From: Chamaecrista fasciculata
Taxonomy: Eukaryota > Streptophyta > Magnoliopsida > Fabales > Fabaceae
Length of the DNA stretch: 64,000 nucleotides
Reading direction: 5' to 3'
Assembly: GCA_003254925.1 (NCBI GenBank)
Contig: QANZ01051043.1
Location: forward strand, 1-64,000
Translations under genes and position numbers: made by a program
Shown: in pieces, positions 1-11,765 of the stretch
Position numbering within the stretch: the first letter of the stretch is position 1
How the letters are laid out: each line of letters opens with the position of its first letter
Notes under the pieces: generated by a model
Seen by the model: the letters and a program-made list of their open reading frames with translations, nothing else
What the model was told of the DNA's origin: nothing
Database searches by the model: none

Positions 1-177
1 TTGAGATTCTCCATGATTTATTTCATATAATAGTTGAAAGAACAAATATTGTTAATAAAAATGGGCCTAATTATTCTCCAAACAAAATAAAATGTATAGA
101 AATTGATAATTACATAAAGCATTGTTTTTAATGTAAGATTTTCCCTCATCAATTGTGATAACTATTCATTATACTTT

Positions 178-420
178 ATAGACCAAAGTGTGAATTTGGT
201 CCTATAACTTTGCTTCAGTTCACAAATCAGTCCTATAATCTTTTTGTCTCGAATTTAGTCCTGTATCATTGCTCCAGGTCCCAATCCTATATGTTTTTTG
301 TCTCAGTTTTGGTCCCATATGTTTTGAAAACCTCCCATCATTAGTCCCGTCTATTTTAAATTACAGTTTAGTCCTGAAAACTTCAAGTCCCTTTCACTTT
401 AGTCCCGGACTATCAAAATT
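178..420. repeat. One arm of a P-family fold-back repeat, degenerate
   Basis: The stretch repeats phrases such as TTGGTCCTATAACTTTG and TTTTGGTCCCATATG in one orientation, as in the left arm of the better copies at 3985 and 9136. I see no matching right arm, so this is a decayed or truncated copy. The 177 bases before it are AT-rich and show nothing I can name. Confidence 0.55.
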
Positions 421-499
421 AAATGAAAGTGAAAGAGCGTTTCTAAAGATTCTCACATCTTGGTCTCTAATCCATGAATTCTTTATGAAAGAGTGTTTC

Positions 500-960
500 T
501 AAATAGTCATATCTCAACTTTCAAGTTTGAATGCGACGAGTCCTGAGTTACATGTTATTTTTATGAATCATTTTATTTATCTAGTTGAAAATGTTAACAA
601 ACAATGTCAAATTGGATTCCAAAAGTGAGTCGCTTGTTTCATAATCAAAAGGGTAAAGTCAGTCATATCTCTCCTGCTTCAAATTCGATTACAACAAGTT
701 CGAAGTTACAAGTTACTCTTGACGAGTTATTTTTCTAGACTATCAACAAATGAGGTCAAATCAAACCTGAAAGCAATTTTTCATAATTTTCACTTTTAGT
801 TATAAAACCACTTTCGGGCCTAATCTTATTTCATTTGTTGACAATTTCACTTAAGCGGAAAAAAAAAAACTTGTTAAAAGTAATACATAATTCTAAACCC
901 ATCACAATTAAATTTTAAATGATAGAAATATGATCACAATTAAACTATTGAATTGCGAAC
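500..960. repeat. R-family repeat, degenerate copy
   Basis: It contains the phrases typical of this family (CATATCTC, TTCAAGTTTGAATGCGACGAG, CAACAAATGAGGTCAAATC, CGCTTGTTTCATAATCAAA), which recur near 7990, 13000, 15200 and 28300. The copies differ by many substitutions, so the family is old. Its ends are not clear here. From 961 to about 1780 the sequence is AT-rich and non-coding, and probably holds the upstream region of the zinc-finger gene. Confidence 0.5.
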
Positions 961-1894
961 TAGTGTCTTGACCGATCTAATAATAATTAATAATCAACAA
1001 ATTAGAATTAAGAATACTGTGTAAAAAATGTCTTTTAATATCAAGAAAGGTTGGATTTGACTGGATATATTAATCTTCCATGACCTAATAAATAGGAATA
1101 AAAGAAATATTTAGTAAAAATTAAATTTAAGAAATTATATATTAAAGTAAAATATTAATCACTTTAATCAATTAGTTATAAATAAGAAATAAAGAAATTA
1201 TGCCACTAGTGTCAATAAGGAGTGACACACTTGGTTGAAGTTTGAGTTTTTACTTTTTAATTTTATCCTACAAAAATGAGAATTTGAATTTTTAATCAAT
1301 ATGAAAATCTTATTTGATGAGTAATATATAAATTCTTCTCTTAATGGTTATTTTTATTTAAACTTATTTGTTTACCAAAGAATTAAAAGTAGTTAAGAGT
1401 GAAGTGAGTGAGGAGTGAGAGAAGTTGCAAAAGCAGAAAGGGTTATAGGGGGAATTTGGGATTGGGCAAGAGTTGCATCATCATGTTACTTGTGCCTCTT
1501 TTCCTATTCACACTTCACCTTCCTGTTTCTTAATTTTCTTTTCTTTTGCCGCTCCACAATTAATGCCATTCCCTTACAATCTGTTTTACCAATTTACAAC
1601 TGTTCCTGTCTACCATCCACTACCATCACACATCACACACATATATATATATTATTATATATCCGAATTAAAATGATATTATTATGTTTGGGTTGTGTTA
1701 GTATCATAGTATGTGTCTTTTGGTGGAGGAAGCAAAGAAAAGGAATGCTTGTCACCTACTCCTTTTAAGTTCCCAAATCCCCTCATCAACTTCAACTTCT
1801 ACCTTCTTCTTCTTCTTAGATCAGATCATCATCATCAATTAAATAAATAAATATATATAACTCCTTCTTCTTCCATCTTCTTCATTGTTCATCA

Positions 1895-2509
1895 ATGGCG
1901 GATAACAATAGGCACAAATGCAAGCTCTGCTCCAGAACCTTCTCTAATGGCAGATCACTCGGTGGCCACATGAAAGCTCACTTAGCTTCTCTTCCATCAC
2001 CACCTTCTCCTTCTCCTTCTTCTTCTTCTTCTTTTTCTTCTTCTTCTTCCTTCTCATCACAAGAAAAGCCTCTCTCTAACTATGTCCTTCAAAAGAAAAG
2101 AAACCGAAACCCGACCCGAAAATCCGAACCCGACGCCACCGAAGAAGACGTCGCCATGTGGCTCGTCTTGCTCTCCAGAGACCACAAATGGAAGAACAAG
2201 AAGGGATTTGGATTCGGAGAGATCAAGGGTCGTCGATGTGACACGTGTCAAAAGACATTTCGATCTTCTCGAGCATTGGAGACTCACAAGAATATCTGCT
2301 CTAGCGTTAATATTAATGATAATAATAAGATATTCGAATGCCCGTTTTGTTATAAGGTATTCGGGTCGGGTCAAGCTCTCGGAGGACACAAGAGATCTCA
2401 CCTCGTAGTACCGTCGTCGAATAATGTTAATATTAAAGACAGCTTCATAGATCTCAATTTGCCGGCGCCCGCAGACGACGATGAAATCAGTGTGGTATCC
2501 GATGCTTAA
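1895..2509 (+). CDS. ZAT-like C2H2 zinc-finger transcriptional repressor
   Basis: Intronless, 204 codons, the usual form for this plant family. Three fingers are visible. The first is C9-C12-H25-H29 and contains NGRSLGGH, a variant of the plant QALGGH signature. The second is C115-C118-H131-C135, a C2HC form with RALETH in place of QALGGH. The third is C149-C152-H165-H169 with GQALGGH. A poly-serine stretch lies at about 40-55, a basic nuclear-localisation-like patch (KKRNRNPTRK) at 67-76, and the leucine-rich box VAMWLVLLSRD at 86-96. The C-terminal DLNLP (186-190) is an EAR motif, which in this family recruits TOPLESS-type corepressors. It most resembles the ZAT1/ZAT4/ZAT9 group, but I cannot name the orthologue. 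The start follows a pyrimidine-rich leader (CTTCTTCTTC). Nuclear location and a role in stress or developmental repression are inferred from the family. Confidence 0.92.
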   Translation: MADNNRHKCKLCSRTFSNGRSLGGHMKAHLASLPSPPSPSPSSSSSFSSSSSFSSQEKPLSNYVLQKKRNRNPTRKSEPDATEEDVAMWLVLLSRDHKWKNKKGFGFGEIKGRRCDTCQKTFRSSRALETHKNICSSVNINDNNKIFECPFCYKVFGSGQALGGHKRSHLVVPSSNNVNIKDSFIDLNLPAPADDDEISVVSDA

Positions 2510-3984
2510 TTAATTATTTTGGGGAAGAAAGTCTGTGAATTTCTCTATTTCATTCCATTTTTTTGTTTTTGAATTTTAATCTTTGTTCGTTGTTAATTAG
2601 ATGAGATGAGATCTCAATTCCAATGCTTTGGTTAATTAGGTGGTACAATCATGATAGCTGACTATAATGTAATGTCTTTGTTTTTTCCACCAACTGTCTG
2701 CTATATCTGTCTGTGTAGAGTGAATTTTTCTAACTGACACCGTTGAATTTTTCCTCCATTCTACTCAATTTTAGTTCATTTCATATTTACTCACTCAACA
2801 AGCGAGCAAGCAAAGAACCCGGTGGTTTTTTTTGTTTTCCCAAGAATCCCAGTTCGATGGGCTGAGGACTAATACTCCGCGCATCTAAGTTCTATTTAAA
2901 GATTTGTCGCTGGTCAATTTAAAGATTTGTCGCTGGTCAATTGGTAATAGGTGGTTTTTATTTGGTGTGGACCAACAACTTTCTGCTTTAAAAGTACTGT
3001 CTAAAGTGTTCCAATTCTGTTTTTTTATGCTCTCCCTCTGTTTCACTTTTGATGAGATTTTGAAATCACCTTTTTCTTTTCTTTTCTTTTTTTCCTTCTC
3101 TAGTCTCGTATTGTTGTGTTGAGTTTATGTATGTATTTTTTCGATTTGGGTACCTATAGTGTTATTTGCTGAGAGAAGAGAAAAAAATATCTGGACAAAA
3201 AGTGTAAGAGTTGTAAGTCTTACTAATATTTTTTTTTAGATGCTTTTTTCTCTCGCAACACATTATCTATGGTGCATTATAGATAATCTATATACCTAAT
3301 TTTTCTAGGCACAATTAGATTCTTTAATAGGACTATCCAAGAAGCCAATACAATGCAAGTTCTTTTCTATTAAAGAAAAATTTAATTTTTTTTTTCTTTA
3401 CACAATCGATATATCAATTCAATTTAGGGACTTATTCTTGAAATTTTATATTACATACTCAAAAAGCATTAGCAAGTAGCAACTGAACTAGTATCCTAAA
3501 TGGAAGGAGTCTTCTTGTATATGTATGTATGGAGTAAATTAATATATAAATATGAAGAAATGAACAATTCAATCAAATTTTAGTTTTCCCTATTTAATTC
3601 ACAAAAATCATATAATTAATGTATTTTAGTTTTGTTATCATTACATTTTCTCAAAAAATTAAAAGTGTATAATGTAAATCTTGGGAGATTGAGTTGTCAA
3701 ACACTATATTTATTCCATATGTATGTGTGTGCCTTGAGAAAAACAAAGTGGGGATGTAGAAGTAGAAGTATAAGTAGCAAGAGGGGCTCCCATGTTATTG
3801 TTGTGGAAGAATCAGTCAGATCTGTGAGATTGTCGGTAATATGATAAAGTACAAATGGATAATGTATGTGAAGGAAATGCTTTACAAGATTAAAATTAAA
3901 AGTAAGCCAATACGTCTATCTAAGAAATTAAAGAGCTTAATCGTAAAAAAAAATGAATACTTTGAGAAACAATAATAATAACAA
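2510..3984. other. Intergenic, no gene seen
   Basis: This is the 3' flank of the zinc-finger gene followed by AT-rich sequence. The only structure I noticed is an exact 23-bp unit present twice in tandem at 2894-2916 and 2917-2939. Open frames here are short and resemble nothing I know. Confidence 0.6.
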
Positions 3985-4394
3985 GGCCAAAATGTACTTT
4001 TGGTCCCATAACTTTTACTCAGGTCTCAATTTGGTCCCATAGCTTTTTTTATTGCACTTTTAGTCCTATATCTTCTGTTCAGGTTGTAGATTTGGTCTCA
4101 TGTTACACTTTTGGTCTTATATCTTTGGGTCAGGTTGTAGAACTAGTTTCATATGTTTTGGTAAAGTTGCATAATTTGTCTCATATATTTGAGTTAGGTG
4201 TAGAATTAGTCTCATATTCTTGAGTCAAGTGGCACTAACGGTGAAAGATTTTGTAAGGAAATGGGACTAAAAGTGATATGATACCAAATTTGTAACCTGA
4301 GCAAAATATATGAGACCAAAAGTGCAACAAAAAAAGTTATAGGACCAAATTGAGACCTAAATAAAAATTATGGGACCAAAAATGCACTTTGACC
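3985..4394. mobile_element. P-family fold-back element (MULE-like MITE)
   Basis: A 410-bp near-palindrome. The left end GGCCAAAATGTACTTTTGG pairs with the right end, whose complement reads GGTCAAAGTGCATTTTTGG. The flanks TAATAACAA (3976-3984) and TAATAATAA (4395-4403) match at 8 of 9 bases, as expected for the 9-bp target duplication of Mutator-like elements. The arms consist of short repeats around TTTGGTCCCATAACTTTT. It encodes no protein and would depend on a transposase made elsewhere. Confidence 0.75.
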
Positions 4395-5661
4395 TAATAA
4401 TAATAATAACCTTAATAGGTGATACTGTGATAGGTACAGTAAAAAGAGAGGGGGGAGAGAGGGTAGTTTAGTCATTAGGTGATTGTTATTGTGCGTTTGT
4501 TTCGATTCGTGCATGTGATGTTGTCATGTCTCTTGCTTCAAAAGAATTCTACTTGAGTTGCGGTAGGAGAGAAGAGATTAGAGAATCTTTAGCAAGTTCA
4601 TCACCCAGTAGTGACACTAACGTCAACCAAAACATAACAACCAAAATTTTATTTCATTTTTTTTGTATATAAATTGATCTGTACGTTGTTAATTTAATTA
4701 GATTAATCATGTGTTAATTATTAAGATCACATATCATTAACTAATAATATTACATTTTTTGTGAATAAAAATTTAGGTGATTTAATTTAAGTATCTAGAG
4801 GTTATTACTTATTACTTATTAGAGTTTATTCATTAATAAAGTCTTCACATGAGAAGTGGGATAAGGTGAAAGAATAACAATAAAGTCCAACATGAATAAA
4901 TATCTCGTAGAAATATCACGTATGAAAGATAAAGAACAATAATAAAGCTTTTTAATAATCAAGAAATTATCTAGGAAGATAAAAATGAAATAAAATAAAA
5001 CATGGAGGTACCAAAATAGGAAATTTCATGAAAGGACAAATGAGAAGCCTTGTTAGCAGGGAGTCTCACATTCTCTCCCTCACTGTCCAGGAGTGTAGTT
5101 TGGCTATTAGCGAATATCAAAACGCAAACGACAAAAGCTACGTTTCAGTTTTGTCGTTTAGCCCTACTCTTTCTGTTCCAATGTGCCTGCAGCCTAATGT
5201 TGTGGTAAGTGCTAACTTTACATTGTTAATGTGCTCCTGCGTTGTCATTCTTATGAAAGGTAACATAATCGTTTCCTAATATGCACTTTTTCATGTTTGG
5301 CTAGTCATCTTCAAATTTTACCCAAAAAATTAATTTGTTTATATATATATATATATATATATATATCTTCTAAATCTATTTTATCAAGTGGCCAACATAT
5401 TGGTTTATTTNATTTAAATAAATAAACCCAACATATTAGGATTTTTTTAACAAAATATTTGAAATTATATTAGGATTATAAATCATAAAATAATTAAGAT
5501 TTTTTAGATGAATTACATTCAATTCAATGGCTTACTCTGGTGAAACCCCCATTGGCAAAGCTTCTTTAATGGCACTTGACCAAGAGAGCTATTATCCCCC
5601 ACTGGTGTCATTTTGCATGTTGATCCCCGCTTTGATTGTTTGACATTATTATCGTAGGATG
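4395..5661. other. Intergenic with an unassigned GC-richer segment
   Basis: Mostly AT-rich. Between about 5028 and 5210 composition changes and an open frame runs through, followed by a good splice-donor-like GTGGTAAGTGC. I cannot assign it to a gene; it may be an orphan exon or a captured piece. A TA microsatellite lies at 5340-5366 and a single N at 5411. Confidence 0.4.
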
Positions 5662-5676
5662 TCTTAGGTGTTGCTT

Positions 5677-7711
5677 TTTTTTTTGATAGATAAAAAACGG
5701 TGAACAAAAGTACAAATATGGTATCTACGGGTCAGAACCCCGAGAATCCCCAGCTTTAGCGCCTAAAGAGGGGGTTCTGGTTGAGACTCGAAGACGCCAC
5801 AACATCCAAAGGATTAAAAACAAAGGCGCAAGTACCAGGAGAGTTAACAGAAGAAACCTGGACCTGATTAAAAACATCATCATAATAACTAACTGAAAAT
5901 AAAACAGACCTGATTACCGTCGAGGGGTGAACCCTGGTACCTTTCCACACAACATCATTCCTGTATTTCCAAATCATATCAAGACCAACCAGGATAGTAA
6001 TCCATGAGAGCTCAAACCGCGCTCTGTTTCTTTTCCACTGACGAATCCAACCATAAAGCCACCGCTGCAAGTGTCCTCCCCGCACGTCACTCATAACGGA
6101 AAACGGTAGTCCAAACCAGACCGCTCTGGAGAAGCTACACCGCAAAAAAGTGTGCGAGACCGAGTCGTCCGTCTCACCACAGAAGGGGCAGACAATGTCA
6201 CAGTGAATGTGGTGTCTATTCAGATTAGTAAAAGTGGGGATACCATCATTATAGATCTTCCAAACGTTGAGAAGAACCCTTGACGGCACCTTCGTCTTCC
6301 AGAAGTCTTTCCACGGAAAAGAATCAACAGAATTATTACCATTACCTGGATGGCCCACCTGGCTGAGCAGATCGAAGCCCGCAGCAACAGTGTACGACCC
6401 AGTGGCAACAGGAGTCCACACCCACGTATCCAGCGAATGACGAATCGGCCCAGGAGTGTTAAGAAGGGCCTGAGCATCCGCCTCAGAAAGTAGCCTACTG
6501 AGAATCCCAGCATCCCAGGAATAAGAATCATGGTCGATCAAATCATTAACAAAGATCCCCGAGGGGGAACCCGCGATGTGTCCCTCCCAGAATCTACTCT
6601 TGACGTCGACCCTATCCCCCTGCCCATCCTCCATTTGAGATGATCCGTAATGATGGGAGCACAATCTTTAACCCCTTTCCAAACAATGGAAGGCGAAGAA
6701 CATGACTTGAAATCAAACTCCGAGTGGGGGGCAATGTACTTATTACGGACCCATTGAGTCACCATAGAATGCGGTCTCTCCAAAATCCTCCAAGTGTGCT
6801 TAGCGAGAAGCGCCTTATTGACAATCCCAGTGTCTCTAAGGCCAAGTCCTCCCTTGTTCTTCTTCTTAAACAAGATCGCCGATTGAGAAGATGAATCCGC
6901 TATTTTTCCTTGTTGAAACCCCAGAAGAAGTTTGTCATAGTGCTATTTATGGCGTCAGTCACTCTCCTCGGAGCCTTGAAACATGATAGCTTGTACACAG
7001 GATCTGACTGAATAACATCTTTGACGAGAGTGAGTCTACCCGCTTGAGAGAGGAGTTTACTTTTTTATCCCGCCAACCTGTTGTTAATCTTATGAAGAAG
7101 ATCCTCAAAGTTCCGTTTGAGATCCTGTTTATCATCAACAAAGACCCCCAAGTACTTACCCAGCTTAATAGAAGCATCCACCCCAAACAAATTGACTAAT
7201 TCGGCTTTCTTCATGCGAGGGGTGTTCGGACTTAAGATGAGATTAGACTTCTGAACATTGATATTTAGACCTGCTCTAGAACAGAAATCATGAAGGATAC
7301 CATTAAGAATGTGAGGTGACTCATTATCCGCCCTGAAGAATAAGATCAGATCATCAGCATACAGAAGATGAGAGACCGTCGGACCTCTTCGAGCAAACCT
7401 AATGCCTTGGCACTCCTTCCTAACCTCAACATCCAAGACTAGACAAGAGAGGACATTCATACAGATAATAAACAGGTAAGGAGAAAGGGGGTCACCTTGT
7501 CTAAGACCCCTTCGAACCTGAATCTCCGACGATACCTGACCATTGAGGAGGAGGAGGTTAAACGACGCCGAAGAGACACAATTCATGATGCAATTGATGA
7601 AACTATTGGGAAAGCCCATGCGAACCAGAACAACCTGTAGAAAGCCCCAATCAATTCTGTCATATGCTTTGGCCATATCTACCTTGAGAGCCCCCCAAGT
7701 CGACCTGCCTT
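5677..7711 (-). mobile_element. L1-type LINE, 5'-truncated
   Basis: It reads on the minus strand. The order is reverse transcriptase (AYDRIDWGFL near the 5' end, QGDPLSPYLF, then the catalytic YADD in HLLYADDLILFF near 7370), a linker with KKNKGGLGLRD, and a zf-RVT cysteine domain (CPFCGETDDSVSHTFLRC near 6130-6190). The 3' end is a short A-tract (T-run on + at 5677-5684). An exact 15-bp target duplication, TCTTAGGTGTTGCTT, flanks it at 5662-5676 and 7712-7726. The first open reading frame, the endonuclease and the start of the reverse transcriptase are missing, the usual result of 5' truncation during target-primed insertion. The reading frame is split into at least four pieces, so it is dead. 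A complete duplication suggests a fairly recent insertion. Confidence 0.93.
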
Positions 7712-7726
7712 TCTTAGGTGTTGCTT

Positions 7727-9135
7727 GGCTTAAGATGGTCGCTAGCCATTTTTTGTTTCTTTTCTTTCTTGCATAAAAAAATATATATTGAAAATAGGAA
7801 AAATTTATCAAACTATTCACAAAGTATATATTGCTTCAAACAAATTAAAAATACTTCTAATAAAGAAAAAGTCCTAAAAGGCCCAATAAAACTTTGAGTT
7901 TATAAAGTATTGAGATATAAAAGTTATTACTGATTTTAAAAATGGGGAGAAAAAGTTACCAGTAGTAATATATTATTTTGAACTCATTAATTACAATTTG
8001 AAATAAGAGAAATATGACTAACTTTGTTTGTTTGACTGTGAAATGAGAAGCGGACTTTTGGGACTCAATTTAATTTCGTTTGTTGATGACAACTCAATTA
8101 GATATAGAAAATACTCGTTAAAAGCAACATGTATCTTTGAACCCATCATATTCAAACTTGAAATGAGAGAGATGTAATTACACTCAATAATTTGTGTCCA
8201 AAATGAAACTAAATAGAAACATTTAAGACCAATATGAAACTTCTAAAATATTTTTGACTAAAATAAACTTAGGAACATACATTTAAGACCCATTTGAGAA
8301 TTCGATCTTTTATATATATATGGGGTCAAAGCTTCAATTTGATTCTTGAATTATAAAATAAATTATGTTCTAATGTTTAAACTATATTTTGTTTTATTTG
8401 GTCCGTAAATATTTTTTTAATTTGTTTCACTATTAGTCTCAATTGCGATTATGTTTGTTTTCCTTGTTATATCTAATATATGGATACCTAACTTAATAAT
8501 TTCTCTTATACATGTCATAAGTGAATTGACAAAAAAATTTAAATTGTGATTAAAAATAATATTTTTTTATCTATTTATTAATTCATTTATTATGACACAT
8601 AAAAAATAAATTATTTATCTTAAATATAGAGATAATATCAAATTAAATAGATTAATTGTAAAATAGATAAAAAAATTAAGAACTAAATCAGAATAAAAAT
8701 AAATTTGAGATGAAAATAGAATTTATTTTATAATTCTGACCTATGTATATTAGATTTGATGAGTAGTACAGTACTATTAAGAAACTGTACACCATAGTCA
8801 TCGGCCTAGAGTCATAGGCCTTTTTGACTTTTGCACTGCTCAACCATCGATAGTTGTCACTGTTCCATCTCATCGCCAAGCAAGCAATCTCAAGAAAAAT
8901 ACATATGCGGTGTGCGGTGTGCCTACAGTCACAAGTGCATCCTCTCTATTTTTAGGACTAAATTTTGATTTTGTTACTAAGATATGTGAACACATTGTAA
9001 TTTGACGGAATAAAATTATAAATTGTTTAACAGTGAGAAACTCAAGTACTGCAAAAATTATACAACACTAATGTGAGACATATCACAAATAATTTACCTT
9101 TTAAATTATGTTAATTAAAAAAGATATAAATTAAA
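7727..9135. repeat. Intergenic; contains an R-family half copy
   Basis: From about 7985 to 8315 the sequence carries R-family phrases (TTTGACTGTGAAATGAGAAG, TCGTTTGTTGATGACAACTC, TTCAAACTTGAAATGAGAGA) and ends in TTAAGACCCATTTGAGAATT. Only one arm is recognisable. The rest, including 8316-9135, is AT-rich with no gene that I can support. Confidence 0.45.
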
Positions 9136-9593
9136 GGCTAAAGTGCACTTTTGGTCCCATAACTTTGACAAAGGTTTAAATTTGGTCCCATAACTTTTTT
9201 GTTGCAATTTTAGTCCCATAACTTTGACAAATGTCTCAATTTGGTCTCATAACTTTTTTTGTTGCAATTTTGGTCCCATAACTTCTGAAAACGTCTCACC
9301 GTTGGTCCTAAGTTGATTTCCATCCATCTCATAACTTCACCCATATTTGCCACATTATCATCCAACTCACTATGTCAGATCATCTTTAACGTCAGATAAT
9401 GGATGGAAATTAGTATTGGGACCAACGGTTAGACATTTTCAAAAGTTATGGGACTAAAATTGCAACAAAAAAAGTTATGGGACCAAATTGAGACCTTTGT
9501 CAAAGTTATGGAACCAAAATTGCAACAAAAAAAAATTATGGGACCAAATTGAAACCTTTGTCAAAATTATGGAACCAAAAGTACACTTTAACC
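9136..9593. mobile_element. P-family fold-back element with exact 9-bp target duplication
   Basis: A 458-bp near-palindrome starting GGCTAAAGTGCACTTTTGG and ending with the inverted form. The flanks are an exact 9-bp duplication, TAAATTAAA, at 9127-9135 and 9594-9602. The arms repeat TTTGGTCCCATAAC with T-runs, and the middle (about 9310-9410) is non-repetitive. No coding capacity. The duplication length and long terminal inverted repeats fit a non-autonomous Mutator-like element. Confidence 0.85.
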
Positions 9594-9870
9594 TAAATTA
9601 AATATAAAAATTTGAGATAAAACGAAGGAGAACATTGTAAATTGAATTGGTGATTCAATAACTAGGGGTGAGTAACCCAACTCACACCCATCAGCTTGCG
9701 GAAACCAATTCAACTCGTAGCTGCAGGCTGAGTTGGGCTTAGAATTTTCAACCCGCACACTTGCGGGTTGAGTTTGTTCGGGTTGAATTTTTAAAATTAT
9801 AAAATCTAACCCAACCTGTAAATTGATGTGTGGGTTGAGTTGAAATTTTTCTCAAACTCAACCCAACTGA

Positions 9871-11745
9871 GGGTGCGTTTGGATGTACAGTTATAGTGCC
9901 TTTATCCTCCTTTATCTTCCAGTACTCCTTTACTACCAGAGTTACAGTTACAAATGTTGTTTGTTTTACCTTTATCTCCCCCTTCTTTATTTTCTTCCTT
10001 TATCTCTCCTTTATCTCTCATTTATCTTCTAAAATTACTAACATATCCCTACTCAACTACCTATAATTACCTACTTTTTACTATAAAATAATAAAATATT
10101 CAAAGAGCATATTTGTAAATTGCATATAAAAATATTTTTTTATTACCCTTACAACTTTCTCTCTCCTTCATCTTTTCTTACTATTTTTTTACTCACCCCC
10201 TCTCTCTCTCTCTCATTTTATTTTAAAATACTCAAAATATTAGTTAAAAAGTTTACTAATAAAATAACTTCTTTTCATTTTTTATTGAACATTAAAAAAT
10301 AACAGAAAAAATTATTTGAAATTGGTGAAAAAAATTTTAAATTAAGATAGATATGTTATTATAAGTTAATGAAGATGAATCACGTTTTGGCCTAAAAAAA
10401 ATAAAGATGGACGACGTGGGATAGTTTTTATTTGAATAATACATCATGAACGTGGGATGGGATGATACATGGACGTGGGATGGGTTTTTCTTTTGTATAT
10501 ATATTTTAAATTATTTTATTTTATGTATTATGATGTAATAATTTATTTTATACTATAATTTTAAATGACCGACTACCAGAAGACCCTTAGACATATAATA
10601 TAGTGTAGATATATAATTTATATTAATTTACTTAAAAAATAATGCTAACTTAATAAGTCAATACTTGAGTCATCAAAATATATAGCTGAGGGACCAATAT
10701 GGAACAAAAAATAACTGAGGGACCAATTTGGAACATGGAGCATAACTGAGGGACCAAAATAGGACTTTGGCCTATAATTTTTGATATATTCGTATTCCTT
10801 CCTCTATTTTTCAATTATTTAATAATATTTTTTAGAGTAAAAATTTAAAATAAAATTATTAAGTCCATGTTATTTACATTTTGATCAATGAGTTAAATAT
10901 ATAATCAAGACCCCAAAAATATAGGTTTTGGTCCCTCCTACAGTATATATATGGGTAATATTTTTTGTGGTTTAAAAATTTATGAACATATTTAAAAAAC
11001 AGTAATGGGAAAAAATATATAATTCATTCCCTAAGACTTTACAATTTGGTCCTTCCTCCAGTATATATATAAGTAATATTTTTTGAAGTGTAAAAAATAT
11101 ACATATTGGTCCATCATTCTGTATATATATGGCTAATATTTTTTGTTCTGCAACTACTGAAGAAGAAAATTTAGAAAAATACATAATTCATACCCCAGAA
11201 AATATACATTTTGGTCCCTTCTCTATTATATATATAGGTAATATTTTTTGTAGTATCAAAATTTTAAAATAAAATTAAAAGACAGTAAACAGGAAAAATA
11301 TATAATCTAGTCCCTAAAAGTTTACAATTCAGTACTCAAAAATTACATTTTGGTCCCACATTCACACCTCCATCCTCCTTTACCTTACCACTCCAAAAAT
11401 CTCCTTTATTAACTTCCTCCTTTAGCACAAATTTCGAGGCAATCATTACTCATACCACTTTACTAACACCAAAACAAACAAAAAAACAACACTCCTTTAT
11501 CCTCCTTTATTTTTACCATTTTTACCCCTATACAAATTTAAAATACCAATACTATTATTTCAACCCACCACAATCATTACATACCCTTTAAAATAATTTC
11601 ACATCATAATTCCTCCTTTATCTCTCATTTTCCCAAACACAATTTACTAAAAACCTCCTTTATAACACAAATCCTTTACCTCTCCTTTATTACCTCATCC
11701 ATTCCTTTATCCTCCTTTACCTTAACTTTGCATCCAAACGCACCC
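9871..11745 (-). mobile_element. H-family large non-autonomous element (Harbinger-like), copy 1
   Basis: The terminal inverted repeats are GGGTGCGTTTGGATG and CATCCAAACGCACCC, flanked by the 3-bp direct repeat TGA (9868-9870 and 11746-11748). Both end regions are packed with degenerate copies of a phrase like CCTCCTTTATC. The interior has about four units of roughly 100-130 bp containing GGTCC, TATATATA and GTAATATTTTTTG. It is inverted relative to the copy at 53687. Short inverted ends plus a 3-bp duplication of T-N-A form suggest PIF/Harbinger. There is no transposase gene. The superfamily is an inference. Confidence 0.7.
10686..10772. repeat. Solo arm of the Q-family element inside the H element
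   Basis: It matches the right end of the element at 26915-28056 (GGGACCAATATGGAAC, GGGACCAATTTGGAAC, AGGACTTTGGCC). Only one arm is present, so it is a remnant of an element that inserted into the H element and then lost most of its length. Confidence 0.6.
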
Positions 11746-11765
11746 TGAGTCTGTGCTCACCCTAT

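Larger units (their letters stand above)
9664..11765. repeat. Older MITE-like repeat split by a later insertion
   Basis: The left part begins GGGGTGAGTAACCCAACTC and is rich in AACCCAACTC / GGGTTGAGTT inverted phrases. The right part is short and ends GTGCTCACCCTAT, the inverse of the left end. The 1.9-kb Harbinger-like element at 9871-11745 sits between them, so this repeat was there first. No coding content. Confidence 0.55.

Noticed and set aside
1415-1768. 117-codon open frame with a hydrophobic stretch upstream of the zinc-finger gene
   Set aside because: Low-complexity AT- and CT-rich sequence of leader type; no domain, and it ends where the zinc-finger leader begins.
2057-2408. Open frames overlapping the zinc-finger gene on both strands
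   Set aside because: They are out-of-frame shadows of the real gene, which has three intact fingers and an EAR motif.
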